Source: Lachnospiraceae bacterium XPB1003
Lineage (GTDB): Bacteria; Bacillota; Clostridia; Lachnospirales; Lachnospiraceae
NCBI GenBank assembly: GCA_900102065.1
Contig: FMVK01000004.1
Span: forward strand, 124,001-188,000
Length of the DNA stretch: 64,000 nt
Reading direction: 5' to 3'
The position numbers and the translations under genes are program-made. Numbering within the stretch: the stretch's first letter is position 1; each line of letters starts with the position of its first letter. The notes below the pieces were generated by a model that saw nothing but the letters and a program-made list of their open reading frames with translations, was not told the origin of the DNA and searched no databases. Positions 1 to 8,299 of this stretch are shown in pieces.

Positions 1-2
1 TT

Positions 3-449
3 GTAGTTGTTCAGGATGCTGACCTTGAATATGATCCCAAGGATTTTAACCGTCTGATCGAGCCTTTCCTGGACGGCGGAGATGCGGATGTTGTATACGG
101 CTCCAGATATCTTAAGGGAAACAGATACCGTGTTGACGGCTTTTATCATGAGTTTGGAAACAAGATGCTTACCGCCGCTTCCAATATTTTTTCTGATCTG
201 TCCCTTACCGACATGGAAACATGTTATAAGATGTTCAGACGTGAGATCATTCAGGGGATTAAGATCGAAGAGAACAGGTTTGGATTTGAACCTGAAGTAA
301 CGGCAAAGCTTGCCAGGAAAAGATGCAGGATATACGAGATCCCCATATCTTATCATCCCCGTACATTTGAAGAGGGAAAGAAGATCGGTTGGAAGGATGC
401 GGCCAGAGCTATCTACTGTATCATAAAATATAATCTGATAATGAAGTGA
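3..449 (+). CDS. Glycosyltransferase family 2, C-terminal fragment
   Basis: The open frame runs in from the left edge and ends at a TGA at 447-449, so only about 148 C-terminal residues are visible. The fragment starts with VVVQDADLEYDP, which matches the DxD (DAD) metal and sugar-nucleotide site of GT-A fold family 2 enzymes, and carries the typical VVYGSRYL stretch. The later segments FGFEPEVTAKLARKR and YEIPISYHPR are characteristic of the dolichol/polyprenyl-phosphate hexose synthase-like branch. It probably transfers a sugar from a nucleotide donor to a lipid or glycan acceptor at the inner membrane face. The next gene, another glycan transferase, begins 7 bases later, so the two are likely cotranscribed in a surface polysaccharide operon. 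The donor and acceptor cannot be read from this fragment. Confidence 0.85.
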   Translation, partial: VVVQDADLEYDPKDFNRLIEPFLDGGDADVVYGSRYLKGNRYRVDGFYHEFGNKMLTAASNIFSDLSLTDMETCYKMFRREIIQGIKIEENRFGFEPEVTAKLARKRCRIYEIPISYHPRTFEEGKKIGWKDAARAIYCIIKYNLIMK

Positions 450-455
450 TCTGAA

Positions 456-1223
456 ATGGATTTGATAAACAAAAATATTGATGAGTTTAAAGAAAAGTGC
501 AGCGTGTTTGGGGTGGGATTCGTTCCCACGACCCCGGACGCTGCAGTTTTGTTTATAAAAAAACATGTACGCAGACTGGGCGGAGAATATATATGTTTCT
601 CCAATGTGCATACCACTGTTATAGCGGCGGATGTGCCGGTATACAGAAAGATGCTCAACAGTGCCGCGTTTGTTTTCCCGGACGGCGCACCGGTGGCGGC
701 CTATATGAGAAAACATGGCTTTGAAGGAGCGCGGCGCGTGGCGGGGCCGGATTTCATGGAAAAGATGTTCGAGCTCACATCTGACGGAAGTCTTTCGCAT
801 TTTTTCTTCGGATCCACGGAAGAGACGCTGGCGGGGCTTAAGGAAAATCTTGAAAAAAAATATCCGGGGCTAGATGTTCGCGGATATTATTCGCCTCCTT
901 TCGGAAATGTATCTGATAAAGAAGATGAAGAAATGATTAGGATGCTTAACGAAAGCGGAGCCGATATCATTTGGGTGGGATTAGGCGCACCCAAACAGGA
1001 AAAGTGGATGGCGCGGCATAAGAAGCGGGTTAAGGGACTTATGATGGGAGTCGGCGCGGGGTTTGATTTTCACGGCGGTGTGGTAAAACGTGCGCCGGTG
1101 ATCATGCAAAAGCTCGGACTCGAGTGGTTCTACAGGCTGCTTTCGGATCCCCGCAGATTGTTCTTAAGATATATGACGACAAATATAAGATTTATATTTT
1201 ATACTTTAGTCGGGAAGAAATAA
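456..1223 (+). CDS. WecG/TagA/CpsF family glycosyltransferase
   Basis: A 255-residue protein of the GT26 family, which transfers N-acetylmannosamine(-uronate) or similar sugars onto a prenyl-diphosphate-linked intermediate in teichoic acid or exopolysaccharide synthesis. Visible family marks are TTPDAA near residue 25, the FPDGAPV segment with Asp76 (the likely catalytic acid), and WVGLGAPKQEKWM at about 173-185, the most conserved block of the family. The C-terminal part EWFYRLLSDPRR with the following basic, aromatic residues fits the membrane-association region. No strong ribosome site precedes the ATG; it sits 7 bases after the GT2 stop, so translational coupling is likely. A terminator follows about 70 bases downstream, making this the last gene of its operon. 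Confidence 0.9.
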   Translation: MDLINKNIDEFKEKCSVFGVGFVPTTPDAAVLFIKKHVRRLGGEYICFSNVHTTVIAADVPVYRKMLNSAAFVFPDGAPVAAYMRKHGFEGARRVAGPDFMEKMFELTSDGSLSHFFFGSTEETLAGLKENLEKKYPGLDVRGYYSPPFGNVSDKEDEEMIRMLNESGADIIWVGLGAPKQEKWMARHKKRVKGLMMGVGAGFDFHGGVVKRAPVIMQKLGLEWFYRLLSDPRRLFLRYMTTNIRFIFYTLVGKK

Positions 1224-1290
1224 TGTGGATCAAAAGACAGCGAAATCGGAGCTGGTGGTGCGGGCAGTTGATTGTTATGACAGGGATAGA

Positions 1291-1327
1291 CCGGAAAGAT
1301 AAGAAATTCTTATTTTTCCGGTTTTTG
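1291..1327 (+). terminator. Rho-independent terminator after glycan operon
   Basis: CCGGAAA plus ATAAGAA pairs with TTCTTAT plus TTTCCGG (1291-1321, one mismatch bulge), then a run of T. It closes the operon ending at 1223 and separates it from recA. Confidence 0.75.
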
Positions 1328-1365
1328 TTGGTAAAAGCGCCTGACAGATGTAAAGGATTTATCGG

Positions 1366-1475
1366 TTGATTCCGGTAAGAGTTTGTGATAAATTGAGCTA
1401 TGGATTCATTCGGCATCGTTCGAGGCCGGTAAGTGCAGTTTCACAGCGGACAGGTTCGTCCGTAGATTTCACTTA
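1366..1475 (+). other. Structured intergenic segment upstream of recA promoter
   Basis: The 377-base gap between the WecG-type gene and recA holds, besides the terminator and the recA promoter, a promoter-like pair TTGATT (1366-1371) and TAAATT (1389-1394) 17 bases apart. It is followed by nested inverted repeats: TAAGTG (1430-1435) with CACTTA (1470-1475), enclosing CGGAC (1447-1451) with GTCCG (1458-1462). It may be a short structured RNA or leader. I recognise no known riboswitch class in it. Confidence 0.25.
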
Positions 1476-1516
1476 ATAAGCGTACATTGAAAAATGAATA
1501 AGTATCAAACCGGTGG

Positions 1517-1545
1517 TTGACAAATACGAACACATGTTTTATTCT
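1517..1545 (+). promoter_or_regulatory. recA promoter
   Basis: A consensus -35 TTGACA at 1517-1522 is followed after 17 bases by -10 TATTCT at 1540-1545. A LexA box lies in the spacer and a second in the early transcribed region, so repression by LexA would block both polymerase binding and escape. Confidence 0.85.
1527..1540 (+). promoter_or_regulatory. LexA (SOS) operator 1
   Basis: CGAACACATGTTTT matches the Firmicutes LexA box CGAACRNRYGTTYC in 12 or 13 of 14 positions (palindromic CGAAC...GTT core). It sits between the -35 and -10 elements of the recA promoter. Confidence 0.85.
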
Positions 1546-1558
1546 TTGATATGTAATA

Positions 1559-1572
1559 CGAACAAATGTTTT
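1559..1572 (+). promoter_or_regulatory. LexA (SOS) operator 2
   Basis: CGAACAAATGTTTT is a second LexA-type box, centred 32 bases (about three helical turns) after the first one, just downstream of the predicted transcription start. The same-face spacing suggests cooperative binding. Confidence 0.8.
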
Positions 1573-1600
1573 CAAATGACTATAAAGGAGATATATAAAA

Positions 1601-2710
1601 ATGGAAAGAGAAGAGAAGTTAAAAGCACTTGATGCGGCTTTGAAGCAGGTTGAGCGTCAGTATGGCAAAGGCGCACTCATGAAGCTGGGAGACCCCACAA
1701 ATAAGATGAATGTTGAGACTATACCGACGGGATCCCTTTCTCTTGATATAGCTTTGGGAATAGGTGGTATTCCCAAGGGACGAGTTATTGAGATATACGG
1801 ACCTGAATCATCAGGTAAGACCACAGTTACACTTCATATGATCGCCGAGGTTCAGAAGCGCGGCGGAATAGCAGGATTCATTGATGCTGAGCATGCGCTG
1901 GACCCGGCATATGCAGCAGCCATCGGCGTAGATGTTGATAACCTTTACATCAACCAGCCTGATTTTGGAGAACAGGGACTTGAGATCGCAGAGACTATGG
2001 TCCGTTCCGGTGCGGTAGATATCGTGGTTATCGACTCTGTTGCCGCTCTTACTCCCAAGGCGGAGCTTGATGGCGATATGGGAGATTCGCATGTGGGACT
2101 TCAGGCAAGACTCATGAGCCAGGCTCTCAGGAAGCTGGCCGGAGCTATCAGTAAGTCCAATTGTTCTGTAGTATTCATTAACCAGCTCCGTGAGAAGGTT
2201 GGCGTATTCTACGGTAACCCTCAGGTTACAACAGGTGGTAATGCACTTAAATACTACGCTTCCGTACGTATGGAAGTACGTAAGGTTGAACAGCTCAAAC
2301 TTGGCGGTGATTCAATAGGTAACAGGACCAGAGTTAAGATCGTAAAGAATAAGGTGGCGCCTCCCTTTAAAGAGGCTGAATTCGATATCATGTTCGGCGA
2401 GGGTATCTCATATGAAGGTGATCTGTTAGATCTTGCTTCCGATATCGATATCATCAATAAGAGCGGTGCATGGTATTCCTATAACGGTGAGAAGATCGGA
2501 CAGGGAAGAGAAAATGCAAAGATCTATCTGAAAGAACATGATGATATCTGCGCTGCTGTGGATAAAAAAGTACGTGAACACTACAATATCGGCGGTAGCC
2601 CTTCGGAGATGGATATCAAGGCCGACAAGAAGCCGATGAAGAGATTGAAGAAGGCTGAAGAAGCAACTTCGGAACAGCCGGATACTGCTGAAGACAAGAA
2701 GGAAGATTAA
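1601..2710 (+). CDS. recA: Recombinase RecA
   Basis: A 369-residue RecA, the ATP-dependent strand-exchange protein that forms filaments on single-stranded DNA and triggers LexA self-cleavage. The Walker A GPESSGKT is at 67-74, the DAEHALDP block at about 96-103, the Walker [10 protein letters not shown] near 140-148, the L2/NQLREKVG segment near 193-200, and the C-terminus is charged and acidic as usual. The ATG has a good AAAGGAG site 10 bases upstream. It is controlled by a consensus promoter with two LexA boxes and is followed 55 bases later by recX, the usual Firmicutes order. Confidence 0.99.
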   Translation: MEREEKLKALDAALKQVERQYGKGALMKLGDPTNKMNVETIPTGSLSLDIALGIGGIPKGRVIEIYGPESSGKTTVTLHMIAEVQKRGGIAGFIDAEHALDPAYAAAIGVDVDNLYINQPDFGEQGLEIAETMVRSGAVDIVVIDSVAALTPKAELDGDMGDSHVGLQARLMSQALRKLAGAISKSNCSVVFINQLREKVGVFYGNPQVTTGGNALKYYASVRMEVRKVEQLKLGGDSIGNRTRVKIVKNKVAPPFKEAEFDIMFGEGISYEGDLLDLASDIDIINKSGAWYSYNGEKIGQGRENAKIYLKEHDDICAAVDKKVREHYNIGGSPSEMDIKADKKPMKRLKKAEEATSEQPDTAEDKKED

Positions 2711-2765
2711 CAACGCAGAAGTTCAAAGGATAGAAAGCAAGTAATATTAAGTGTGACCCCGGCAG

Positions 2766-3392
2766 ATGAAGATAACTGGCCTGACAAAAATCGGTAGAAA
2801 TCATTATAAAGTATATACAGACGGCAGAGCAGTTCCTGCTTTTGAACTATACGGATCTGATCTGAGAAGCTATGATCTGCACGATGGATCTGAAATCAGC
2901 GAGGATGTATACAGGAAGATAACAGAGGAATTGCTGCCAAAGCGTGCATTCAGCAGAGTCTGTCATCTGATAGAGAAGCGTGATTATACCGAGAGACAGA
3001 TCAGAGATAAATTAAGCAGGGCTTTTTATCCTGAATACGCGTCCGATCATGCGGTGGAAATGGCCAAGAAACACGGACTTATCAATGATCAAAGCTACAG
3101 TATCAGATATACGGAATGCTATTATGACCGAAAGAGTATCGGTCGGATCAGAACGGATCTGATTCAAAAGGGCGTGGATCCCGACTTGATAAATGATGCC
3201 ATAAAGTCTGTTTTCGGAGATTCGCATGATGCAGAGCGAGAAAAGATCAAAAAAATCCTGGCAAAACGCGGTTTTGATAAGACATGCGCGGACCGTAATG
3301 AGACAGAGAAACAGATAGCTTATCTTTACCGTAAAGGCTACAGGATAGACGACATAAGAGCCTGCTTGAAGGCCTCGGATTACTTGACATAA
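2766..3392 (+). CDS. recX: Regulatory protein RecX
   Basis: A 208-residue RecX family protein, which caps or inhibits RecA filaments. The sequence shows the helical repeat pattern of the family, including LIEKRDYTERQIRDKLSRA near 72-90, the central DLIQKGVDPDLIN, and the final YLYRKGYRIDDIRACL (the RKGF/Y-x3-I motif). It follows recA by 55 bases with no terminator between and so is probably SOS-induced with it. The ribosome site ahead of the ATG is weak (CCCGGCAG), which would keep its level below that of RecA. The last codons overlap the -35 element of the rny promoter. Confidence 0.92.
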   Translation: MKITGLTKIGRNHYKVYTDGRAVPAFELYGSDLRSYDLHDGSEISEDVYRKITEELLPKRAFSRVCHLIEKRDYTERQIRDKLSRAFYPEYASDHAVEMAKKHGLINDQSYSIRYTECYYDRKSIGRIRTDLIQKGVDPDLINDAIKSVFGDSHDAEREKIKKILAKRGFDKTCADRNETEKQIAYLYRKGYRIDDIRACLKASDYLT

Positions 3393-3413
3393 TATCCGGT
3401 GAAAGCTTATAAT
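3384..3413 (+). promoter_or_regulatory. rny promoter
   Basis: Perfect TTGACA (3384-3389) and TATAAT (3408-3413) with an 18-base spacer. The -35 lies inside the last codons of recX; rny is therefore uncoupled from SOS control. Confidence 0.85.
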
Positions 3414-3539
3414 AAGTCTCGATTGTGGGATTATTTGATATGTATATTTACTTGCCTTCTTATGTGCTGAAGAAGGCTGAATATATTGTTATAAGAATCC
3501 GTGCACAATGAAAATTAAATAAGGAGGTGCTCCTGTACA

Positions 3540-5093
3540 ATGGAGTGGATTTTCGCATTAGTTGCAGCAGCAGTCACCCTCGTTATAGCAATTCCGGTAA
3601 CAGCCAAGGTTTCGGTAGGGAAATATAAAAAAGAAGTCGAGGAAAAGCTTGGAAATGCTGATACGAAGGCAAGGCAGATAATCGATGATGCCTTGAAGAC
3701 AGCGGAGGAAAAGAAGCGCGAAAGTATGCTCGAGGTCAAAGAGGAAACGATTAAAGCCAAAAATGACCTTGACAGAGAACTGAAGGAACGCAGAAATGAA
3801 ATTACTCGTTCCGAGCGCAGGATCCAGCAGAAAGAAGAAAGCATCGATAAGAAGACTGAGGCAATCGAACGAAGGGAACAGAGTCTGGCGCAGAGAGAGG
3901 AAAACCTTAACAAGAGAAAAGAAGAGGTTGATAAGCTCAGTGCACAGAGAGTACAGGAACTGGAACGGATCTCGGGATTGTCGTCCGATCAGGCTAAGGA
4001 ACTTATCCTTCAGACTGTAGAGGAAGAGGTTAAGCATGAGACCGCCATGAAGATCAAAGAGGCGGAGGTATATGCTAAGGAGGAAGCCGATAAGAAGGCA
4101 AGGGAATATGTTGTCACCGCTATACAGAGATGTGCGGCAGATCATGTTTCCGAGACTACGGTTTCCGTTGTGCCCCTTCCCAGTGATGAGATGAAGGGAC
4201 GCATCATAGGACGTGAGGGTAGAAATATCCGCACACTTGAGACTATGACCGGCGTTGAACTTATCGTGGATGATACACCTGAAGCGGTTGTTCTTTCGGG
4301 CTTTGATCCTGTAAGACGTGAAGTTGCAAGGATTGCGATCGAGCGCCTGATCGTTGACGGACGTATTCATCCGGCAAGGATCGAGGAAATGGTTGAGAAG
4401 GCCAGAAAAGAAGTCGATGTTATCATGAAGGAAGAGGGCGAAGCTGCAGTACTTGAATGTGGTGTTCATGGCCTGAATCCTGAAGTGGTTAAGCTTCTCG
4501 GACGCCTTAAGTATCGTACCAGTTTTGGCCAAAATGCACTTAAGCATTCTATTGAAGTGTCGCAGCTGGCAGGACTTCTTGCTTCTGAATTGGGACTTGA
4601 TGTACGCACTGCTAAGAGAGCGGGACTTCTTCATGATATCGGCAAGGCTGTCGATCATGACATGGATGGTTCTCATGTTCAGCTTGGTGTTGAACTCTGC
4701 AGAAAGTATAAAGAGTCACAGGTTGTCATCAATGCTGTTGAAGCGCATCATGGTGATGTTGAGCCTCAATCGCTTGTTGCATGCCTTGTTCAGGCTGCAG
4801 ATGCTATTTCGGCTGCAAGACCCGGTGCAAGACGCGAGACGCTTGGTACATATACCAACAGGCTGAGCCAGCTTGAAGAGATTTCAAATTCCTTCAAGGG
4901 AGTTGATAAATCATTTGCTATCCAGGCAGGCCGTGAGATACGCGTCATGGTAGTTCCGGACCAGGTATCGGATGATGATATGGTCATTCTTGCAAGAGAT
5001 ATTTCCAAGAAGGTAGAAGCAGAGATGCAGTACCCCGGAATGATCAAAGTAAATGTTATCCGTGAATCCAGAGTTGTAGATTACGCTAAATAA
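3540..5093 (+). CDS. rny: Ribonuclease Y
   Basis: A 517-residue RNase Y, the membrane-anchored endoribonuclease that starts mRNA decay in Firmicutes. One N-terminal membrane segment (about residues 3-23) is followed by a long charged coiled coil (about 25-190), a KH RNA-binding domain with GREG near 222-227, and an HD domain with HDIGK at about 364-368 as the metal site. The length matches the family. The AAGGAGG site is 12 bases from the ATG and is part of a short perfect inverted repeat (AGGAG-GTG-CTCCT, 3522-3534) that could mask it. The gene has its own consensus promoter and a strong terminator, so it is probably monocistronic. In many Clostridia it also sits just after recA-recX. Confidence 0.97.
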   Translation: MEWIFALVAAAVTLVIAIPVTAKVSVGKYKKEVEEKLGNADTKARQIIDDALKTAEEKKRESMLEVKEETIKAKNDLDRELKERRNEITRSERRIQQKEESIDKKTEAIERREQSLAQREENLNKRKEEVDKLSAQRVQELERISGLSSDQAKELILQTVEEEVKHETAMKIKEAEVYAKEEADKKAREYVVTAIQRCAADHVSETTVSVVPLPSDEMKGRIIGREGRNIRTLETMTGVELIVDDTPEAVVLSGFDPVRREVARIAIERLIVDGRIHPARIEEMVEKARKEVDVIMKEEGEAAVLECGVHGLNPEVVKLLGRLKYRTSFGQNALKHSIEVSQLAGLLASELGLDVRTAKRAGLLHDIGKAVDHDMDGSHVQLGVELCRKYKESQVVINAVEAHHGDVEPQSLVACLVQAADAISAARPGARRETLGTYTNRLSQLEEISNSFKGVDKSFAIQAGREIRVMVVPDQVSDDDMVILARDISKKVEAEMQYPGMIKVNVIRESRVVDYAK

Positions 5094-5131
5094 GTCTACT
5101 GAACCAGTTTAAGAAATCTAAAAACAAAATG

Positions 5132-5166
5132 ACCCCTGTGGTATGAAAATACCGCAGGGGTTTTTT
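5132..5166 (+). terminator. Terminator of rny
   Basis: A 13-bp stem (ACCCCTGTGGTAT with ATACCGCAGGGGT, GAAA loop, one mismatch) followed by six T's. Confidence 0.92.
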
Positions 5167-5193
5167 CTATTGGTTGAAAACTTGATAAGACAA

Positions 5194-5220
5194 TAAAAAG
5201 GACAGGCATCAAACCTGTCT
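5194..5220 (-). terminator. Terminator of tRNA-Leu(AAG)
   Basis: Read on the - strand, the stem pairs GACAGG with CCTGTC (5201-5206 and 5214-5219) and is followed by a CTTTTTATT tail, directly after the - strand tRNA. Confidence 0.7.
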
Positions 5221-5228
5221 CTCTTACG

Positions 5229-5311
5229 TGCGGGAAAAGGGACTTGAACCCTCACGAGGTAGCCTCACATGATCCTTAGTCATGCCTGTCTGCCAATTCC
5301 AGCATTCCCGC
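5229..5311 (-). tRNA. tRNA-Leu (anticodon AAG)
   Basis: An 83-base class II tRNA on the - strand. The acceptor stem GCGGGAA/TTCCCGC, the long variable arm and the T-loop GGTTCAAGTCC mark it as tRNA-Leu. The anticodon stem is CATGA/TCATG and the loop CTAAGGA, giving anticodon AAG with G37. The 3' CCA is not encoded. A34 would need deamination to inosine to read codons beyond CUU; this is uncommon outside tRNA-Arg in bacteria. It is transcribed divergently from the tRNA-Leu(CAG) gene. Confidence 0.95.
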
Positions 5312-5322
5312 GAACAAAAGCT

Positions 5323-5351
5323 ATACTATCAGAGTGGGGAGAGAATGTCAA
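5323..5351 (-). promoter_or_regulatory. Promoter of tRNA-Leu(AAG)
   Basis: On the - strand, TTGACA (5346-5351) and TAGTAT (5323-5328) are separated by exactly 17 bases, ending 12 bases before the tRNA. Confidence 0.85.
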
Positions 5352-5384
5352 GAGAAAATTTCATTTGAAATGAAAAGTTTTTAT

Positions 5385-5413
5385 TTGACATAAAAAGATT
5401 TGTAGGGTAATAT
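5385..5413 (+). promoter_or_regulatory. Promoter of tRNA-Leu(CAG)
   Basis: TTGACA (5385-5390), 17-base spacer, TAATAT (5408-5413); the tRNA starts 12 bases further on. It diverges from the promoter at 5323-5351, the two -35 boxes lying 33 bases apart. Confidence 0.85.
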
Positions 5414-5424
5414 AACTGAGGTTC

Positions 5425-5508
5425 GCAGGAATGGCGGAATTGGCAGACGCGCACGGTTCAGGTCCGTGTGAAAGCAATTTCATGAGGGTTCAAGTCCCTT
5501 TTCCTGCA
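5425..5508 (+). tRNA. tRNA-Leu (anticodon CAG)
   Basis: An 84-base class II tRNA with acceptor stem GCAGGAA/TTCCTGC, anticodon stem CACGG/CCGTG and loop TTCAGGT, giving anticodon CAG for CUG codons. The long variable arm is typical of Leu. CCA is not encoded. Its D- and T-arms are nearly the same as those of the neighbouring AAG tRNA. Confidence 0.96.
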
Positions 5509-5523
5509 TGATCACAGGGTGAG

Positions 5524-5560
5524 GGAGAGATGCAAAATGATTGCATTCTCTCTCTTTTTT
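5524..5560 (+). terminator. Terminator of tRNA-Leu(CAG)
   Basis: GAGAGATGCAA pairs with TTGCATTCTCTC (one bulged base), followed by six T's. It overlaps a possible ATG at 5541, which argues that the next gene starts at 5607 instead. Confidence 0.88.
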
Positions 5561-5606
5561 AGTTAAAATATCTTATGTTCTTTTAACGGATATTCGGAGG
5601 GATTTC

Positions 5607-7307
5607 ATGGACGAATTTAAGGAAAGAAAGCAGGGGTTGTTATTCTATTTTCTGGCATTTCTGCTTTGTGTTCTGATAGCGTTTGAAAGCTATGTGATCT
5701 CCAGATTCGGTATGGATGCCGAGTTGAATATGTTCGTTGATGCCATAGGCGTAATGACGGTCCTTCAGATCCTTGTTGCGGTTTTTCTTGTTACCTTGTC
5801 AAAAAGCGGTTACTATCTTGCTGTTATCCTTTTTTCTCTTGAGACTCTTATCGTAGCTGTTCGCCTTGCGTTTACGGGAGAAATGATGCTTGCTCCCAGT
5901 CTTGCCATGATCCTTCTTGGCATATGCGTTCAATATGTTATCCACAAGCTGATAATCAGGCTTTCCACACAGGAAGAACATGTTGAAGAGATGGCTCATA
6001 AGGATATGCTTACGGATCTCCCTAACAGACGTGCGGTCAGAGAATATCTGGAGGCTCTTATTGATGAACATTGCGAGCATTATGTGGTAGCCATAATCGA
6101 CGTCGATAATTTCAAGAATATAAATGATACTGCGGGACATGATTGCGGTGATGAAGCCCTCGGAGAGATGGCAGAGCGATGGAAGAACGAGCTTCGTGCA
6201 AATGATTTCCTGGGCCGTCTTGGCGGAGATGAATTTGCTGTCGTAATATCCGATTATGATTCTCTTGAGTCGCTGGATAAGATGTTAGGCAGGATGCTGT
6301 CTGTATTGAGCGATAAGTTTGTTCTTAAGGGAAGAGATTATTATATAAGTGCAAGTATGGGTGCGGCTATGTTCCCGAGTGACTCGGTTGATCCCAGTCA
6401 GAGCCTTAAATATGCGGATATGGCGATGTATGTTGCCAAGAAGCAGGGCAGGAACCAGCTTGTATATTTCAACAGCATCATGAATGATGCCATCGAGAAC
6501 AGCGTTAAGCTTGAGACCATAATAAGAGGGGCGCTTGAAGCAAATACCTTTACACTTCTTTATCAGCCTCAGTTCCGTACTACCGATAAGAAGCTCAGAG
6601 GATTTGAGACACTCATACGTATGTGGGACAATTTGGGAAAACCCGTGAGTCCGGCAGAATTTATTCCTATTGCAGAGCAGTCGGCTCTGATCAAAGATGT
6701 AGACAGATGGGTATTGATGCATGCCATGTTCGATTTCCTGCCGCTGATCAGTAAGAATCCCGATCTGATACTGTCGATCAACATTTCTGCGCTTCATCTG
6801 CTGGATGACAAGTTCTTAAATGATCTTGACGAAGCTATCAAACTTACTAATTTCCCGGCAGCATGTCTTGAACTTGAACTTACAGAGACTGTATTTGTTG
6901 AATCTGTTGAACGTGCAAAGGTTATCATGGACAGTATCAAGGAACGCGGCATACAGATTGCCCTTGATGATTTCGGTACGGGATATTCATCCCTCAGGTA
7001 TCTGAAGGATCTGCCCATTGATCTGCTTAAGATCGATAAGACATTTGTGGATACTATCAAGGACAAGAAAGATGAATCATTTATTGCGGCTATAATTTCC
7101 CTTAGCCAAATCATGAATTTTGCGGTAATATCAGAAGGTGTCGAGGAGGAATATCAAAGACAGCTTCTTGAAGATCTCGGATGTGATTATATACAGGGGT
7201 TCCTTTGGGGAAGACCGCTTATTCTGGATGATGCAAGAAAGCTCATCGTGGGAGAACCGGTTCATCCCGAAGAGGCTAAAGAGATAAAGCCGCCCAGGAA
7301 GAATTAA
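5607..7307 (+). CDS. Membrane GGDEF-EAL domain protein (c-di-GMP turnover)
   Basis: A 566-residue bifunctional-type c-di-GMP protein. About five membrane segments fill residues 12-125 with no recognisable ligand domain. The GGDEF domain follows, with an intact GGDEF signature near 206-210 (diguanylate cyclase active). The EAL domain covers about 310-555; the signature reads ETL near 333, but the metal and catalytic blocks ELTE, DDFGTGYSSLRYL (about 453-465), KIDKTFV and EGVE are present, so phosphodiesterase activity is plausible. I chose the ATG at 5607 because it has a GGAGG site 6 bases upstream; an in-frame ATG at 5541 lies within the tRNA terminator. The MoxR cluster follows after 59 bases, possibly as an independent unit. 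Confidence 0.93.
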   Translation: MDEFKERKQGLLFYFLAFLLCVLIAFESYVISRFGMDAELNMFVDAIGVMTVLQILVAVFLVTLSKSGYYLAVILFSLETLIVAVRLAFTGEMMLAPSLAMILLGICVQYVIHKLIIRLSTQEEHVEEMAHKDMLTDLPNRRAVREYLEALIDEHCEHYVVAIIDVDNFKNINDTAGHDCGDEALGEMAERWKNELRANDFLGRLGGDEFAVVISDYDSLESLDKMLGRMLSVLSDKFVLKGRDYYISASMGAAMFPSDSVDPSQSLKYADMAMYVAKKQGRNQLVYFNSIMNDAIENSVKLETIIRGALEANTFTLLYQPQFRTTDKKLRGFETLIRMWDNLGKPVSPAEFIPIAEQSALIKDVDRWVLMHAMFDFLPLISKNPDLILSINISALHLLDDKFLNDLDEAIKLTNFPAACLELELTETVFVESVERAKVIMDSIKERGIQIALDDFGTGYSSLRYLKDLPIDLLKIDKTFVDTIKDKKDESFIAAIISLSQIMNFAVISEGVEEEYQRQLLEDLGCDYIQGFLWGRPLILDDARKLIVGEPVHPEEAKEIKPPRKN

Positions 7308-7366
7308 GAGGCTGAGGAGATAAAGCTGCTCAGATTAAAATTATAGTGAGGGAAAGGAATAGTATA

Positions 7367-8296
7367 GTGGCAAGCACGTCGGACCTGATTATTAATGAAG
7401 TCAGAAAAGTAATACATGGTAAAGATGAGGTTATCAAATTAACATTATGCGCGATCCTTGCAGGCGGACATGTTCTGCTTGAGGATATACCGGGAGTAGG
7501 AAAGACTACCCTGGCGGTAAGTATATCGAGAGCACTCTCTCTGGCATACAGACGTGTACAGTTTACACCGGACGTAATGCCCGGAGATCTCATAGGTTTC
7601 AATATGTACGATAAGGCAAGCGGGCAGTTCAGATTTCAGCCCGGAAGCATCTATACAAATCTGTTTCTTGCCGATGAGATCAATCGTACTTCACCCAAGA
7701 CACAATCAGCTCTTCTGGAGGCAATGGAAGAGAGACATGCTACGGTTGAAGGTGTCACCAGACTGATGCCGGAGCCTTTCTTTGTACTTGCTACAGAGAA
7801 TCCGTTCGGATCATCGGGAACCCAGAAGCTTCCCGAGTCTCAGTTGGACAGATTTATGATCTGCCTCAGCATGGGTTATCCGGATTTCGAGAACGCGGTT
7901 GCAGTCCTTAAGGGTGACTCCGCAAATGATATGAATACAGTCAGAGCTGTCGCAGATACGGGGATGATACTCTCCATGCAGGCGGAGGTTAAGGCTCTCT
8001 TTGTTGACGACAGTATATTTGAATATATCGTAAAGCTTACAGAGATGACGAGGGATCCTCAGTATTTTGCGCTTGGTCTTTCACCCAGAGGCAGCATTGC
8101 GCTTCTTAAGATGGCCAAGGCTCATGCTTATGTACAGGACAGAGGATATGTGCTTCCCGAAGATATTCATGATATCTGGCATGCAGTGGCAGGACACAGA
8201 GTAAGACTTGGCGGTCAGGCCAAGGCATCGGGTATAAGCGTAACGGAAGCCCTCAATCGTGTACTGGGACAGGTAGAGATTCCCAAGATCAACTAA
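7367..8296 (+). CDS. MoxR-family AAA+ ATPase
   Basis: A 309-residue MoxR AAA+ ATPase, a chaperone-like ATPase usually working with DUF58 and transglutaminase partners in envelope or protein-complex maturation. Walker A GVGKTT is at about 43-48, Walker B LFLADEINRTSPKTQSALLE near 99-118 (Asp-Glu), sensor 1 ATENPFG and the arginine-bearing LDRFM follow, and the C-terminal lid carries LSPRGSIALL. The start is taken as GTG 7367, which has an AAAGGA site 8 bases away; the in-frame GTG at 7346 has none. The DUF58 gene begins 3 bases after the stop, so the set is one operon. The substrate is not known from sequence. Confidence 0.95.
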   Translation: MASTSDLIINEVRKVIHGKDEVIKLTLCAILAGGHVLLEDIPGVGKTTLAVSISRALSLAYRRVQFTPDVMPGDLIGFNMYDKASGQFRFQPGSIYTNLFLADEINRTSPKTQSALLEAMEERHATVEGVTRLMPEPFFVLATENPFGSSGTQKLPESQLDRFMICLSMGYPDFENAVAVLKGDSANDMNTVRAVADTGMILSMQAEVKALFVDDSIFEYIVKLTEMTRDPQYFALGLSPRGSIALLKMAKAHAYVQDRGYVLPEDIHDIWHAVAGHRVRLGGQAKASGISVTEALNRVLGQVEIPKIN

Positions 8297-8299
8297 CTG

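Noticed and set aside
3558-4676. A 372-codon open frame on the - strand inside rny
   Set aside because: It is an antisense shadow of the RNase Y coiled-coil and KH coding sequence; no ribosome site, no recognisable protein, and rny is unambiguous on the + strand.
5541-5606. N-terminal extension of the GGDEF-EAL protein from ATG 5541
   Set aside because: It lies inside the terminator of tRNA-Leu(CAG) and lacks a ribosome site, while ATG 5607 has a GGAGG site.
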